Of a stretch of DNA of 64,000 nucleotides, positions 1 to 8,280 are shown piece after piece. Source of the DNA: CANIGN01 sp964538275 (GTDB lineage: Bacteria > Bdellovibrionota > UBA2428); the NCBI GenBank assembly GCA_964538275.1, contig CAZIFW010000003.1, positions 35,240-99,239 on the forward strand, read 5' to 3'. Position numbers and translations under genes: made by a program. Numbering within the stretch: the stretch's first letter is position 1; each line of letters starts with the position of its first letter. The notes beneath the pieces are model-generated. The model had not been told where the DNA came from and did no database searches. It was given only the letters and a program-made list of their open reading frames with translations.

Positions 1-1
1 G

Positions 2-382
2 GGTCACGATGGTTCTATGGCTACTGTTCACGCCAACAATCCGCGCGACGCTTTAGCTCGTTTGGAGACACTTGTATTGATGGCGGGTATGGATTTACCT
101 GCAAAAGCGATTCGCGAACAAATTTCAAGCGCTGTGCATTTGATCATTCAGCAATCTCGTTTGTCGGATGGATCAAGAAGAGTCACGCACGTAACTGAAG
201 TTTGTGGCATGCAGGGTGATGTAATCACCACTCAAGATATCTTTGTTTATAAACAGTTGAGTATGGATAAAGATCGCAAAATTATTGGAAAACATGTTGC
301 AACCGGTTTTATTCCTAAATTCGTAGAGAAGATCGAAGCCCATGGAGGCAAGATTCCTCGCGGAATCTTTAAGGCAGCATGA
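2..382 (+). CDS. Tad/CpaF-type secretion ATPase, C-terminal part (5' end outside window)
   Basis: The window opens inside this gene; the frame is already open at base 2, so the ATG at 17 is internal. The visible part begins with the conserved GHDGSMATVHANN block of CpaF/TadA ATPases and continues with the typical DLPAKAIREQISSAV and EVCGMQGDVITTQDIF segments. These hexameric ATPases power assembly of Tad (Flp) pili at the inner membrane. The Walker A region lies upstream of the window. The stop codon overlaps the start of the following tadB gene (ATGA), so the two are translationally coupled. It is clearly paralogous to the complete ATPase at 26704-27807. Family is certain; which Tad system it serves cannot be told from here. 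Confidence 0.9.
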   Translation, partial: GHDGSMATVHANNPRDALARLETLVLMAGMDLPAKAIREQISSAVHLIIQQSRLSDGSRRVTHVTEVCGMQGDVITTQDIFVYKQLSMDKDRKIIGKHVATGFIPKFVEKIEAHGGKIPRGIFKAA

Positions 383-1242
383 CCCCATTCGTCGTCGTTG
401 CCTCAGGAATTTGTTTTTTCTTAGCAGCTTATCTTCCCTTTGAAGCTTGGGAAGAATTAATTTGGAGAAAAAAAATTCTAGGCTCGCGCGATGAACTTAA
501 AAAAGAATACGAAGATTTGTTTCGTTTAAAATCTGAACAAGAAGTTTTAAAAGAGCTTTTGCTGTGGGGAGGGCTTTTAGCTCTTTTTACTTTTATCATT
601 ATGCCGGGAATGATCCTCGGAGTGATATTGGCAATTGGAGCATTTTTTGTAGGACTTCGAATTCCGTTGATTTTGGCAAAGACCGTTATAAAAAAACGAC
701 GAATTGCACGCTTTACCACGCAGATGGTAGATGCTCTTACATTGATGGCCAATGGTTTGCGTTCAGGATTGAACGTGCCACAAACTTTGCAAATCGTTGT
801 AGATGAGATGCCTGCACCCGTAAGCCAAGAGTTCGGATTAGTCCTAGATCAAAATCGCATTGGTGTGCCATTAGAAGCAGCCTTTGAAAATATGGCCAAA
901 CGAATTGATACAGAAGAAATTTATATCTTTTCAACAAGTGTGAATATCTTGCGTGAAACGGGCGGTAATATGGCCGAGACGTTTGACACTATTGTGAAAA
1001 CTATTCGTGAGCGTATGAAACTTGCTAAAAAGATTGATGCTCTCACGGCTCAAGGTCGCACGGCGGGTTTGATTGTGGGTATGGTTCCATTTGGAACAGC
1101 AGGGATGATGTACGTGATTGATCCTGACTTTATCAGGCCGCTCTTCACAACACTTCCTGGGTTTTTTATTGTTCTTGTTGTACTGGGTTTAGTGGCAGCA
1201 GGACTCTTTATTATTAATAAGATGGTTCAGATCAAAGTTTAG
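379..1242 (+). CDS. tadB: Tad pilus assembly membrane protein, TadB-like (type II secretion F domain)
   Basis: This 287-residue protein has an N-terminal hydrophobic segment (about 4-22), two membrane segments around 61-95, a type II secretion F domain at roughly 113-238 (with LTLMANGLRSGLN and LRETGGNMAETFDTI as landmarks) and two C-terminal membrane segments. This is the plan of TadB, an inner-membrane platform protein that works with the Tad ATPase to assemble or retract Flp pili. Its ATG overlaps the stop of the ATPase gene by four bases. A tadC gene would normally follow, but the next plus-strand gene is an unrelated secreted protein, so the cluster is cut short or rearranged here. TadB is preferred over TadC because of the gene order. 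Confidence 0.85.
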   Translation: MTPFVVVASGICFFLAAYLPFEAWEELIWRKKILGSRDELKKEYEDLFRLKSEQEVLKELLLWGGLLALFTFIIMPGMILGVILAIGAFFVGLRIPLILAKTVIKKRRIARFTTQMVDALTLMANGLRSGLNVPQTLQIVVDEMPAPVSQEFGLVLDQNRIGVPLEAAFENMAKRIDTEEIYIFSTSVNILRETGGNMAETFDTIVKTIRERMKLAKKIDALTAQGRTAGLIVGMVPFGTAGMMYVIDPDFIRPLFTTLPGFFIVLVVLGLVAAGLFIINKMVQIKV

Positions 1243-1263
1243 TTTTTAAAGGGATACTTACAA

Positions 1264-1545
1264 CTAAGCGAGCTTATCAAAAATATTTACAAGATATTCA
1301 ATAGCAGTGTTTCGAGTTGAACCGCTAATTCGAGTGAGCGTAAGAACGAGCGCGCTTTGCTTGATGGCGCGGTGACTGTGCATACTGTGATTGCTAGAAG
1401 CTTTTGCGCTTTCCATGGCGTCGAGTTCATTTACGAGGGCTTCTTGGGCGTGCGCTTTATGGTTCGAAGTTTCTTCGAATAAGTAATTGGAATGATTGTG
1501 GTAAACTTGATGGAATTCGTCGTATCTATTGAACATGTTATGCAC
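1264..1545 (-). CDS. Hypothetical histidine-containing small protein
   Basis: A 93-residue open frame facing tadB. The N-terminal half is rich in His, Asn and Glu (pattern YHNHSNYLFEETSNHKAHAQE) split over a region with no recognisable domain, and the C-terminal half could form a helix (NTAIEYLVNIFDKLA). No signal peptide or membrane segment is seen. An AGGTG lies close to the ATG at 1545, a weak ribosome-binding site. It fills an otherwise empty 460-base gap between two plus-strand genes, which is the main argument for it being real. I do not recognise the protein, and it could be a chance frame. Confidence 0.35.
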   Translation of the reverse strand: MHNMFNRYDEFHQVYHNHSNYLFEETSNHKAHAQEALVNELDAMESAKASSNHSMHSHRAIKQSALVLTLTRISGSTRNTAIEYLVNIFDKLA

Positions 1546-1669
1546 CTAGACGCGCATTGTACGGATGCTGACTCACCCTGTCAATTACCTTTTTAAGCGA
1601 ATTTAAGCTTTATATGCGTTTTTTGTTTACTATTCGCGAGCAGTGTTTTGACCCAATCTTGCCCAATTT

Positions 1670-1697
1670 TTGACACCGAAGGCAAGGCACTTATGGC
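1670..1697 (+). promoter_or_regulatory. Candidate sigma-70-type promoter of the RHS-like gene
   Basis: A perfect TTGACA at 1670-1675 is followed after 16 bases by TATGGC at 1692-1697. The predicted transcript start lies about 4-5 bases before the ATG at 1709, and no Shine-Dalgarno site precedes that ATG, so translation may be leaderless. Inferred from sequence match only. Confidence 0.4.
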
Positions 1698-1708
1698 AAA
1701 CTTTAAGA

Positions 1709-3319
1709 ATGAGGGCACTCAAAAATCTCGTATTTCTTGCTTTTTTCTTTGCGGCTTTTAACGCTCAGGCGGGTGTGAACGTAAATAATGGAAATTTTTA
1801 CGTAACCTACACGGACTTTGTAGTTTTCACCTCTGGCTTGCCGATTGAAATTACACGTACCTACAATAGCCGATCAAATTTTGTTCCTGGCAAGTTTGGA
1901 GTGGGCTGGTCGAGTGAACTGGATTCATACATCAAAATCGAAGCCAAAGAGATTGTATATTTCGAAGGGGGTGGCGGAAACGTACTTAAGTTCGTACCTA
2001 AAGGAATGGATGTTTGGGAAAATACAAACATGGGCCCTCAGTATATTAAGCGCAGTGGGAAAGTTGCTAAGTCTTACAGTTACAATCTTCAAGGAGCAGC
2101 AGGAAAAAACCTTATATTCAATGCCATCGGACAATTAGTTAAACTTCAAGATGGAAACCGTAACCACATTGAATTTGCTTACGACAAAGGAAACTTGAAA
2201 GTTATTAAAGATAACTTCAACAACCAAATTTTAGTTTCAACAAAAGACTACGGCGGTTTTTCACGTATTGAATCCATCCAATATTCTGGGAAGAAATCTA
2301 CTTATTCTTATTCAGCTAAAGGGGATCTTATTAAAGCAACCACTATGGATGGGGCACGTTACGACTACAGTTACGATGATGAGCACAACATGACCAAGAT
2401 TGCTTATAGTAACGGCACTTCTAAAGAAATGGCTTACAATAAAATCCGCGATCTAATCACTCGTTTTAAAGACATTGATGGTTCTTCAATTGCGTATGAT
2501 TACTTTACAGATACTCTCGATCCCGAAAACAAATTCGGAACAGTGGTTGCGCGAAAAGACAGTCTTGGAAAAGAAGAGAAAGCTCAGTTCTGGTATGAGT
2601 TTAGAAAGAAAAAAGACGGGACTCGCTATGCTTACCGAACAGTTTCTACAATCAACACAGAAGCTACCGAGACTCTTTTAACTGAATGTTGTGGAACCCC
2701 GCTTTCAATCACTCAGTGGGCGATTAAGGGAGTTGCAAATCCTGCTAAAAACCTTGCGTGGACTCAGCCTGTTGGCAAAAGAACTGTTACGCGTTTTGAG
2801 TATTATGCAGATGGCAGTTTGAAGAAAAAAATTCTTCCTAATGGAGCTGCCATCTCAATTGCTTACAATCCTACAAATAAGAAAATCTCTACTCTTGAGC
2901 GAGCTGGAAGCAAAATTGAATATACTTATGACAATCGTCAAAACTTAGCTTCCGCTCGTGACTATGGTGAAAAACTTAAGCTTGATTTTACCTATGACCT
3001 TCAAGGGCGGATCACTATTGTGAAAGAAAGTCCTTTAGCTGCACAGCAAGCAGCTGCTGTGAGAAGTTTATTCTTCAAATACAATGCGGATGGACTGCCG
3101 GTTGAAGTGAAAGAAAGAAACTACGATGGAAAAGAGTCGCTCATTAAAATGGCTTATTTTCCAAATGGACAACTTAGAGAGTTGTTAAACGCTTCCGGAA
3201 GAAGCTTGGCTTCTCAGAACGAGATCAATACGACACAAAGAATTTATGGAACTTTCCAAAGAGTTTTAGAAATCATTCAGCCGTCGGGAGTAAGCCTCAC
3301 GGTAGAAGGAACCATTTAA
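1709..3319 (+). CDS. Secreted RHS/YD-repeat-like protein with DUF6531-type N-terminus
   Basis: A 536-residue protein starting with a signal peptide ending near FNAQA. Just after it comes the block TRTYNSRSNFVPGKFGVGWSS, which is typical of the DUF6531 module that opens RHS proteins. YD-type repeats follow (YDYSYDDEHNMTKIAYSNG near the middle, YTYDNRQNLASARDYG and FTYDLQGRITIV later). RHS proteins form a hollow beta-cage around a C-terminal toxin. Here the chain is short and ends soon after the last repeats, with no core-closing motif or toxin domain visible. A TTG at 1670 could extend it by 13 residues, but that codon forms part of the probable promoter. The next secreted gene starts one base after the stop, so the two probably form an operon. 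Function unknown. Confidence 0.8.
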   Translation: MRALKNLVFLAFFFAAFNAQAGVNVNNGNFYVTYTDFVVFTSGLPIEITRTYNSRSNFVPGKFGVGWSSELDSYIKIEAKEIVYFEGGGGNVLKFVPKGMDVWENTNMGPQYIKRSGKVAKSYSYNLQGAAGKNLIFNAIGQLVKLQDGNRNHIEFAYDKGNLKVIKDNFNNQILVSTKDYGGFSRIESIQYSGKKSTYSYSAKGDLIKATTMDGARYDYSYDDEHNMTKIAYSNGTSKEMAYNKIRDLITRFKDIDGSSIAYDYFTDTLDPENKFGTVVARKDSLGKEEKAQFWYEFRKKKDGTRYAYRTVSTINTEATETLLTECCGTPLSITQWAIKGVANPAKNLAWTQPVGKRTVTRFEYYADGSLKKKILPNGAAISIAYNPTNKKISTLERAGSKIEYTYDNRQNLASARDYGEKLKLDFTYDLQGRITIVKESPLAAQQAAAVRSLFFKYNADGLPVEVKERNYDGKESLIKMAYFPNGQLRELLNASGRSLASQNEINTTQRIYGTFQRVLEIIQPSGVSLTVEGTI

Positions 3320-3320
3320 T

Positions 3321-3608
3321 ATGAAGTTTAATATTAAGAACATATTACTACTCGCAAGCTTTCTAAGTGCCTCTTCTGCGCTCGCTTTTATGAGCTATGA
3401 CCCTCGTTTTTCAAGCACGGGTGGGGTGATGCCAGGGCAACTCGCAACGGGTGAGGTTCCTACAAATATGGCCAATGGAGCCGTTTGTCCTCCTCAAATA
3501 GCTCCCATGCAGGGGGCTCTTACCCAAGGGGCTATGCCCAATGTGAACCAGCAGTATCTTCAAGGTATTCACGGCCAGCAGCTCTATCAGCAACAGCGTA
3601 TCCAGTGA
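3321..3608 (+). CDS. Small secreted Gln/Met/Pro-rich protein
   Basis: A 95-residue protein with a clear signal peptide (KNILLLASFLSASSALA). The mature part is low-complexity, rich in Gly, Met, Pro and Gln, with repeated GAM/GAL-type steps and a Gln-rich tail (QQLYQQQRIQ). It contains a single cysteine. The ATG lies directly behind the stop of the RHS-like gene, so it is almost certainly co-transcribed and may be its export partner or a structural companion. No known family recognised. Confidence 0.65.
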   Translation: MKFNIKNILLLASFLSASSALAFMSYDPRFSSTGGVMPGQLATGEVPTNMANGAVCPPQIAPMQGALTQGAMPNVNQQYLQGIHGQQLYQQQRIQ

Positions 3609-3609
3609 T

Positions 3610-3660
3610 GTCGAAAAGGCGTCAGAGACCTTTTCGACAACCCTCCGCTACCTTTTCGAC
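3610..3660. repeat. Ten-base inverted repeat with a third direct copy
   Basis: GTCGAAAAGG (3610-3619) pairs perfectly with CCTTTTCGAC (3629-3638) around a nine-base loop, and CCTTTTCGAC occurs again at 3651-3660. No T-run follows, so it is not a classical terminator. It begins three bases after the TGA of the small secreted protein (the stop is 3606-3608). The third copy could compete for pairing with the first arm, as in a regulatory switch, or the copies could be protein-binding sites. Confidence 0.6.
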
Positions 3661-3735
3661 ATTATTTGAGACCTTTCCTCTCAATGTAAGACATTTTATT
3701 TAGAGTCGGGCTGGGATCTGCCCTATTGATACGGC

Positions 3736-3924
3736 ATGGCAAATCTTAAGAAAGCGATTTTAGTCCTTTTTTCACTCCCTCTATTCGCTCAGGCCTCTGT
3801 GTGCCTCGCAGCTCTAAACAAGAGCCTTCATACTGCACTTACAGAAGCCGAACTTGTTCTCTTAAGACAACAAAGCCATGGTGTTGAAAGCTTAGCCCAT
3901 CGACTCTGGATATGCAGAGTTTAA
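3736..3924 (+). pseudogene. N-terminal fragment (signal peptide) of a frameshifted alpha/beta hydrolase
   Basis: This frame encodes a signal peptide (KAILVLFSLPLFAQASVCLA) followed by a helical segment ending in GVESLAHRLWICRV. The downstream hydrolase frame is already open from 3896 and reads IDSGYAEFNKIIETEVDEVFQ before its first ATG at 3971. Removing one C from the CCC at 3896-3898 joins the two into one continuous secreted protein of about 340 residues. It is therefore most likely the 5' part of a single gene broken by a one-base insertion, or a sequencing error. Confidence 0.6.
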
Positions 3925-3970
3925 CAAGATAATTGAAACTGAAGTCGACGAAGTCTTTCAAACTCGTCGT

Positions 3971-4756
3971 ATGTATTCCAAAGTTGCTGGACGAGTTCCT
4001 CCCAACGCAAAAGCTAGAGTCTTACTTCTTCACGGCAATGGTGCTGAGCACAGCCGTGTGGAGACTATGCGCAGAATTTTGCGCATGCTTGGAGAATCCG
4101 GAAATCCCGATAATTTAAAAACTCAAAAAACAGTTCGCGAAATGCCCGAGTACATCGAGCTTGGTGCAGAAGCCATTGATTTACCTGTGCATGGTTTTGG
4201 ACCTGCACTCGAAAATCACATGCAGATTGAACAAAGTGTAGAGTGGCTCGCAAACTACGTGCGTGAGATGAGAAAAGAAACGCCTGATTTGCCTATCATT
4301 ATTCTTACGCGCAGTAGTTCGGCGGCACTTGCAGTAGAGGTGCAAAAAAAATATCCCGAACTTGTAGATGCCATGATTTTAATGAGTCCCACATTACCAG
4401 TTGATGTTGCGACTATGGATAAAACCGTTTTGGAATTGCGAGCAAAAGCAGTAGAGAGAAACTTTCGAATCAACGAACCTGGCTTAGCGTGGATCAATCA
4501 AATTCTTACGCAAACACGTTGGGATAATTCAACTTTTAGAGTGCCTACTATGATTCTAAGAGGTAAGGCTGATCCATCTATTCAACCTTATGAACAAGCG
4601 GCTTTTGAGGAATTTGCAGCAGCTCCAGATTCAAACGTGCAATTTGTGGAGATAGAAGGCGCAGATCACGATGTACTCAATATACTTCGATCATATAAGC
4701 CCTATGGGTTAAATGCTTACCAAGAGCTCTATAGATTTTTACAAAAGGCACTGTAG
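3971..4756 (+). CDS. Alpha/beta-hydrolase-fold protein (3' part of a frameshifted gene)
   Basis: The 261 residues from the first ATG contain an alpha/beta-hydrolase pattern: VLLLHGNGAEH as the oxyanion-hole strand, LTRSSSAALAVEVQKKYPE at the nucleophile-elbow position, PTMILRGKADPSIQP for the acid strand and EGADHDV for the catalytic histidine. The elbow reads TRSSSA instead of the usual GxSxG, so the serine context is degenerate. There is no ribosome-binding site before the ATG at 3971, and the frame continues open upstream to 3896 where it meets the signal-peptide fragment at 3736-3924. The original product was probably an exported hydrolase of unknown substrate. As the sequence stands the gene is disrupted. 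Confidence 0.65.
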   Translation: MYSKVAGRVPPNAKARVLLLHGNGAEHSRVETMRRILRMLGESGNPDNLKTQKTVREMPEYIELGAEAIDLPVHGFGPALENHMQIEQSVEWLANYVREMRKETPDLPIIILTRSSSAALAVEVQKKYPELVDAMILMSPTLPVDVATMDKTVLELRAKAVERNFRINEPGLAWINQILTQTRWDNSTFRVPTMILRGKADPSIQPYEQAAFEEFAAAPDSNVQFVEIEGADHDVLNILRSYKPYGLNAYQELYRFLQKAL

Positions 4757-4946
4757 TGATAAACTTGAATCGAGTTTTTTCTTACTCCTTCAAGCCCAAT
4801 CTAACTGTGTAAACTTCAAACAGTCAGGTGACCAAAGTCTAGACACCTTAACCAAAGCTTCATTGAGTTAATAACATTGTTAAGGCGTAGCTGAGGGAAA
4901 TACGCACTCGGCACGAAAGCTGCATCTTAAAACTTGAGTTGAATTT

Positions 4947-5273
4947 ATGAGGATTTTTGGAATTATCATTGTGTCCTTCTTTATGGCCCAAGCGGCAATG
5001 GCGTATTCTACGCTAGGACGCCCAACACCCAATATGGGAGTTGGAGCAGGTGCTTCCTATATGGGGAATGGATTAGGTGCTGCTAACACGGGTGAAGGTG
5101 TTGGAACCAATTTCCTCAGTTGCGGTTGCGCGGTTCAAATCATTCAAAAGAAAACTGTTAAAGGTGATGTTTGCGATACCTACTCAAGATTGCATGTGAA
5201 TGCGGTAACGGGACAGGGCTCTGTGACTCCAGCGGTTGCACCTGCAAATCCACTCTTAAGTCATCAGCAGTAA
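4947..5273 (+). CDS. Small secreted Gly-rich protein
   Basis: A 108-residue protein with a signal peptide (FGIIIVSFFMAQAAMAYS) and a mature part rich in Gly and Asn (MGVGAGASYMGNGLGAAN). A short cysteine cluster follows (LSCGCAVQ) and another cysteine lies a few residues on (GDVC). It resembles in style, though not in obvious sequence, the small secreted protein at 3321-3608. No family recognised. It stands alone, about 190 bases after the hydrolase gene, with its stop eight bases from the end of the convergent serine protease gene. Confidence 0.6.
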   Translation: MRIFGIIIVSFFMAQAAMAYSTLGRPTPNMGVGAGASYMGNGLGAANTGEGVGTNFLSCGCAVQIIQKKTVKGDVCDTYSRLHVNAVTGQGSVTPAVAPANPLLSHQQ

Positions 5274-5281
5274 ATTTAAAT

Positions 5282-6514
5282 CTAGCGCACAGGCAATATT
5301 AAAAGATTCAATTGAGCCTGTCTTTTAGCGGTTAAAAGAATACTTTGTTTTTCGGCATCAAAGATTTTTGAATACTCAGCCACATTATCTGAATACACAA
5401 GCGCTCCAACTTCGGCCTCAACTTGCGCGAACACATCTAAAGCAGGGGCGGCCGTTGTTGATGGAAAATGTGCCATTATGTATTCGTAGCGTTCAACAAA
5501 ATCATTAGGGTCAGTGACTGAGTTAATCCAGTTAGGGGCAGGTGGCTGGTGGCTTGAGTAGGGAGAGATAGCAGATGTTACGGCTATAACTCCATCTCTT
5601 GATAATACTGCTGAGCCTGAATCACCTTTGAGGGGTGCTCCTAAGGTAGCTGGCTCAGGCTTAATTTTTTCTAAGTTTTCAGAAGTATTTCCAAACATAG
5701 AATAAAGGGAAGTTTTTTTTGGATTTACGGAGAGTATGTTTGTTGTGAAATGACTTCCTATCGGAGGTGTAATTTGGTTAGGAATTATGACTCGGTTTTC
5801 GTCTTGATGAGTAATTCCAAAGCCACCTAAGACAACAGGAATATCTTTTTCCTTGGGAACTTGCCGAGCTATGGGCAAAATCATTCTAGATTTAACTTTT
5901 TGATCGAGGCTTAAGTCTTTTGGAAAAGAAAGAGGAAAGATAAGCACGGCAACATCATGATCGGTGTAACGGGTGATCAAGGTTTTCTTCAAGTTTTTTA
6001 GTTTTTCTTGAAGATCTCTCATCGTAAGCTGTGATTCGGAAATAAATTTAAACAAAGCATTTGTTTCTTGAGCGCTCAGAATATTTTTTTGAGATTTTGA
6101 AAATAATAGGCCCGCAGGATCTGTAATCCCCGTCTTTTTAAGTGCGTAAGAAGTGGCAAGTTCTAACTCTTTAATTTCTAGTTTAAGACTGGAAATTTGA
6201 TCCAGTAGTTTTCTGTAATCTTTTGAGCGAGCTAAAAAAACTCTTTGTGATTTAACCCATTTGTAATCCTGCACACTCCGAATGGCTTTGCTGAGGACGG
6301 CGGGATCAAGCATTTCAACCCCTCCATCTTTATAGTTTCCAAGGCAATGTTCTGCAGTCAGTACTTTAAGCGGATTGTCTCCAACAATGCTTCCTGTACA
6401 ATTTCCTAAGCCAGGTGCTCGTAATTCAACAACCGCAGGAATGCCGTATCTCACTGAGCTTGTAGCGCTCAGAGCAGGTAAAGAAATAAAAATCAGAAAA
6501 AAGAGAACTTTCAC
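5282..6514 (-). CDS. Secreted trypsin-like (S1 family) serine protease
   Basis: The protein opens with a signal peptide (KVLFFLIFISLPALSA). The three parts of a chymotrypsin-like triad are visible: LTAEHC around the histidine, HDVAVLIF for the aspartate and GDSGSAV for the serine. Between the histidine and aspartate motifs lies a long helical insertion of about 130 residues, which makes the protein larger than a minimal S1 domain. A cysteine pair flanks the histidine (NCTG and EHC). I chose the GTG at 6514 because AGGTG lies nine bases before it and it gives a classical Met-Lys signal peptide; a GTG at 6526 would add four residues. Expected site is periplasm or exterior. Confidence 0.85.
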   Translation of the reverse strand: MKVLFFLIFISLPALSATSSVRYGIPAVVELRAPGLGNCTGSIVGDNPLKVLTAEHCLGNYKDGGVEMLDPAVLSKAIRSVQDYKWVKSQRVFLARSKDYRKLLDQISSLKLEIKELELATSYALKKTGITDPAGLLFSKSQKNILSAQETNALFKFISESQLTMRDLQEKLKNLKKTLITRYTDHDVAVLIFPLSFPKDLSLDQKVKSRMILPIARQVPKEKDIPVVLGGFGITHQDENRVIIPNQITPPIGSHFTTNILSVNPKKTSLYSMFGNTSENLEKIKPEPATLGAPLKGDSGSAVLSRDGVIAVTSAISPYSSHQPPAPNWINSVTDPNDFVERYEYIMAHFPSTTAAPALDVFAQVEAEVGALVYSDNVAEYSKIFDAEKQSILLTAKRQAQLNLLILPVR

Positions 6515-6600
6515 TTTTGCTTGCACCTAAAGTATTTGAATTGAACGAAAATCGGGATTCTTTCACAAGTTAATATCCCTTACTTTAGGAGGGCTTAATT

Positions 6601-6834
6601 TTAGCGTGCTCTGGAAGGTTGGCTTTTTTCGCCTGTTAGGCCAAAGCGATCGCTGACCCACTGAAAGGGAGCTGTGGCGGTTTCCCAGCCACTTTGGAAG
6701 GTATCTGAGTTAACTGCCCCGTGGTAATAATTCTCAAGGCTTAGCCCATTCCATCGCAACTGCCCGATCAAAGTTAACAGCACAAGGTATAAAAATGCGC
6801 GTCCAAAAAAATTCAAAACACCCATAGGTGTCAT
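6601..6834 (-). CDS. Small single-pass membrane protein, hypothetical
   Basis: A 77-residue protein with one membrane segment (FGRAFLYLVLLTLIGQLRW) and a short soluble tail containing several Trp residues and a basic end (SQPSRAR). It lies upstream of the serine protease on the same strand, 74 bases away, and diverges from asnS with 30 bases between the two start codons. No family recognised; coding is likely because of the tight divergent layout and the sensible membrane topology. Confidence 0.55.
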   Translation of the reverse strand: MTPMGVLNFFGRAFLYLVLLTLIGQLRWNGLSLENYYHGAVNSDTFQSGWETATAPFQWVSDRFGLTGEKSQPSRAR

Positions 6835-6864
6835 TATACGAGTGATCCGCTAAAAGAGAGAGTC

Positions 6865-8169
6865 ATGCATATGTACATTGAAGATATTTTTGCGGGTAAA
6901 GTGGCGGTCGATACGGATGTAACTCTTAAAGGCTGGGTTTATAATGTTCGTTCCAGCGGTAAGGTCAAGTTTTTGATGTTCCGAGACGGGACAGGCCTTA
7001 TGCAAGTGGTCTACTTCAAGGGCGGTTGTGATGAGCAGTCCTTTAATGACTTTGAAAAACTCACCCAAGAAACTTCTGTGATCATTCACGGTAAAGTGGC
7101 CTCTGCTCCTAAAGCTCCTGGGGGTTTTGAGGTTGCCGGAAAAAGTTTTGAAATCGTAGGAACGAGTGTGGATTATCCCATCACTCCCAAAGAACACGGG
7201 CCAGCTTTTTTACAAGATCAAAGACATTTGTGGATACGTTCAAAAAAACAACATGCCATTTTGCGCATTCGTTCAGAAATTATTCACGCCGCAAGAAGAT
7301 TTTTTGATGAGCGCGGCTTCGTAGCGTTCGACGCCCCTATATTTACTCCCAACGCGTGTGAGGGAACGACAAACCTTTTTGAAGTGAATTATTTTGACGA
7401 AGCTAAGGCCTATCTCACTCAGAGCGGGCAACTCTATGGGGAAGCAGGCGCAATGGCTTTTGGAAAAGCATATGTGTTTGGCCCTACATTCCGAGCAGAA
7501 AAGTCTAAAACGCGTCGTCACTTAACAGAGTTTTGGATGCTTGAACCCGAAGTGGCCTTCATGGATGTAAACGGAGTGATGGAACTTTCTGAGCAAATGG
7601 TTGAGTACATTGTGCAAAGTGTTTTAAAAAAACGCAAACCTGAGCTCGAAGTCCTTGAGCGAGACACTACTAAGCTAGAAAAAATTAAAGCACCTTTCCC
7701 TCGCTTACATTACAAAGAAGCTGCGGCCATTCTTGAAAAAGAAAGCAAAGATGGTTTCAAAATGGGAATGGACTTTGGAGGCGGAGATGAAACCATTCTT
7801 GCCAACAAATTTGATGGCCCCGTTTTTGTACATGGGTTTCCCACTGCTATTAAAGCTTTCTACATGAAAGAAGATCCCACGGATCCTACTTACACCTGTT
7901 CGGTAGATATGCTTGCACCTGAAGGTTACGGAGAGGTTATTGGGGGCGGCCAACGTGAAGAGCGTATTGAAGTGCTTTTGAAAAAAATTGAAGAGCATGG
8001 CTTAGATCCAAAAGTTTTTGAATGGTATTTGGACTTGCGTCGCTATGGCTCAGTGCCGCATGCGGGTTTTGGATTGGGAATTGAGAGACTCACATCTTGG
8101 ATATGCGGTGCAGAACATGTGCGTGAATGTATTCCGTTCCCTCGTATGCTTTACCGTTTAACGCCCTAA
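6865..8169 (+). CDS. asnS: Asparaginyl-tRNA synthetase
   Basis: A 434-residue class IIb synthetase that charges tRNA-Asn with asparagine in the cytoplasm. The N-terminal OB-fold anticodon-binding domain covers about residues 1-105 (VTLKGWVYNVRSSGKV). The catalytic domain shows class II motif 2 (TFRAEKSKTRRHLTEFWMLE) and motif 3 (GFGLGIERLTSW), and the sequence SVPHAGFG before motif 3 is typical of AsnRS. Length fits the family. AGAGAG precedes the ATG at 6865; a second in-frame ATG lies two codons on. Having AsnRS means the cell can make Asn-tRNA directly rather than only by transamidation. Confidence 0.95.
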   Translation: MHMYIEDIFAGKVAVDTDVTLKGWVYNVRSSGKVKFLMFRDGTGLMQVVYFKGGCDEQSFNDFEKLTQETSVIIHGKVASAPKAPGGFEVAGKSFEIVGTSVDYPITPKEHGPAFLQDQRHLWIRSKKQHAILRIRSEIIHAARRFFDERGFVAFDAPIFTPNACEGTTNLFEVNYFDEAKAYLTQSGQLYGEAGAMAFGKAYVFGPTFRAEKSKTRRHLTEFWMLEPEVAFMDVNGVMELSEQMVEYIVQSVLKKRKPELEVLERDTTKLEKIKAPFPRLHYKEAAAILEKESKDGFKMGMDFGGGDETILANKFDGPVFVHGFPTAIKAFYMKEDPTDPTYTCSVDMLAPEGYGEVIGGGQREERIEVLLKKIEEHGLDPKVFEWYLDLRRYGSVPHAGFGLGIERLTSWICGAEHVRECIPFPRMLYRLTP

Positions 8170-8230
8170 GTAAATTTTTTAGTTAACACTCTAAACGAAA
8201 AGTATAGAGCATTTAAGCATAAGCAAGTTG

Positions 8231-8272
8231 ACCCTCTAAGACGGATCGCAGTAGCTCTCTAGGCTAGAGGGT
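8231..8272. repeat. Eight-base inverted repeat just before the M3 lipoprotein gene
   Basis: ACCCTCTA at 8231-8238 pairs with TAGAGGGT at 8265-8272, followed by CTGTTTT and the ATG at 8281. An inner CTCT just before the second arm could pair with AGAG in the same arm, so two alternative hairpins are possible. It may end asnS transcription or control the next gene; the evidence is only the symmetry. Confidence 0.4.
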
Positions 8273-8280
8273 TCTGTTTT

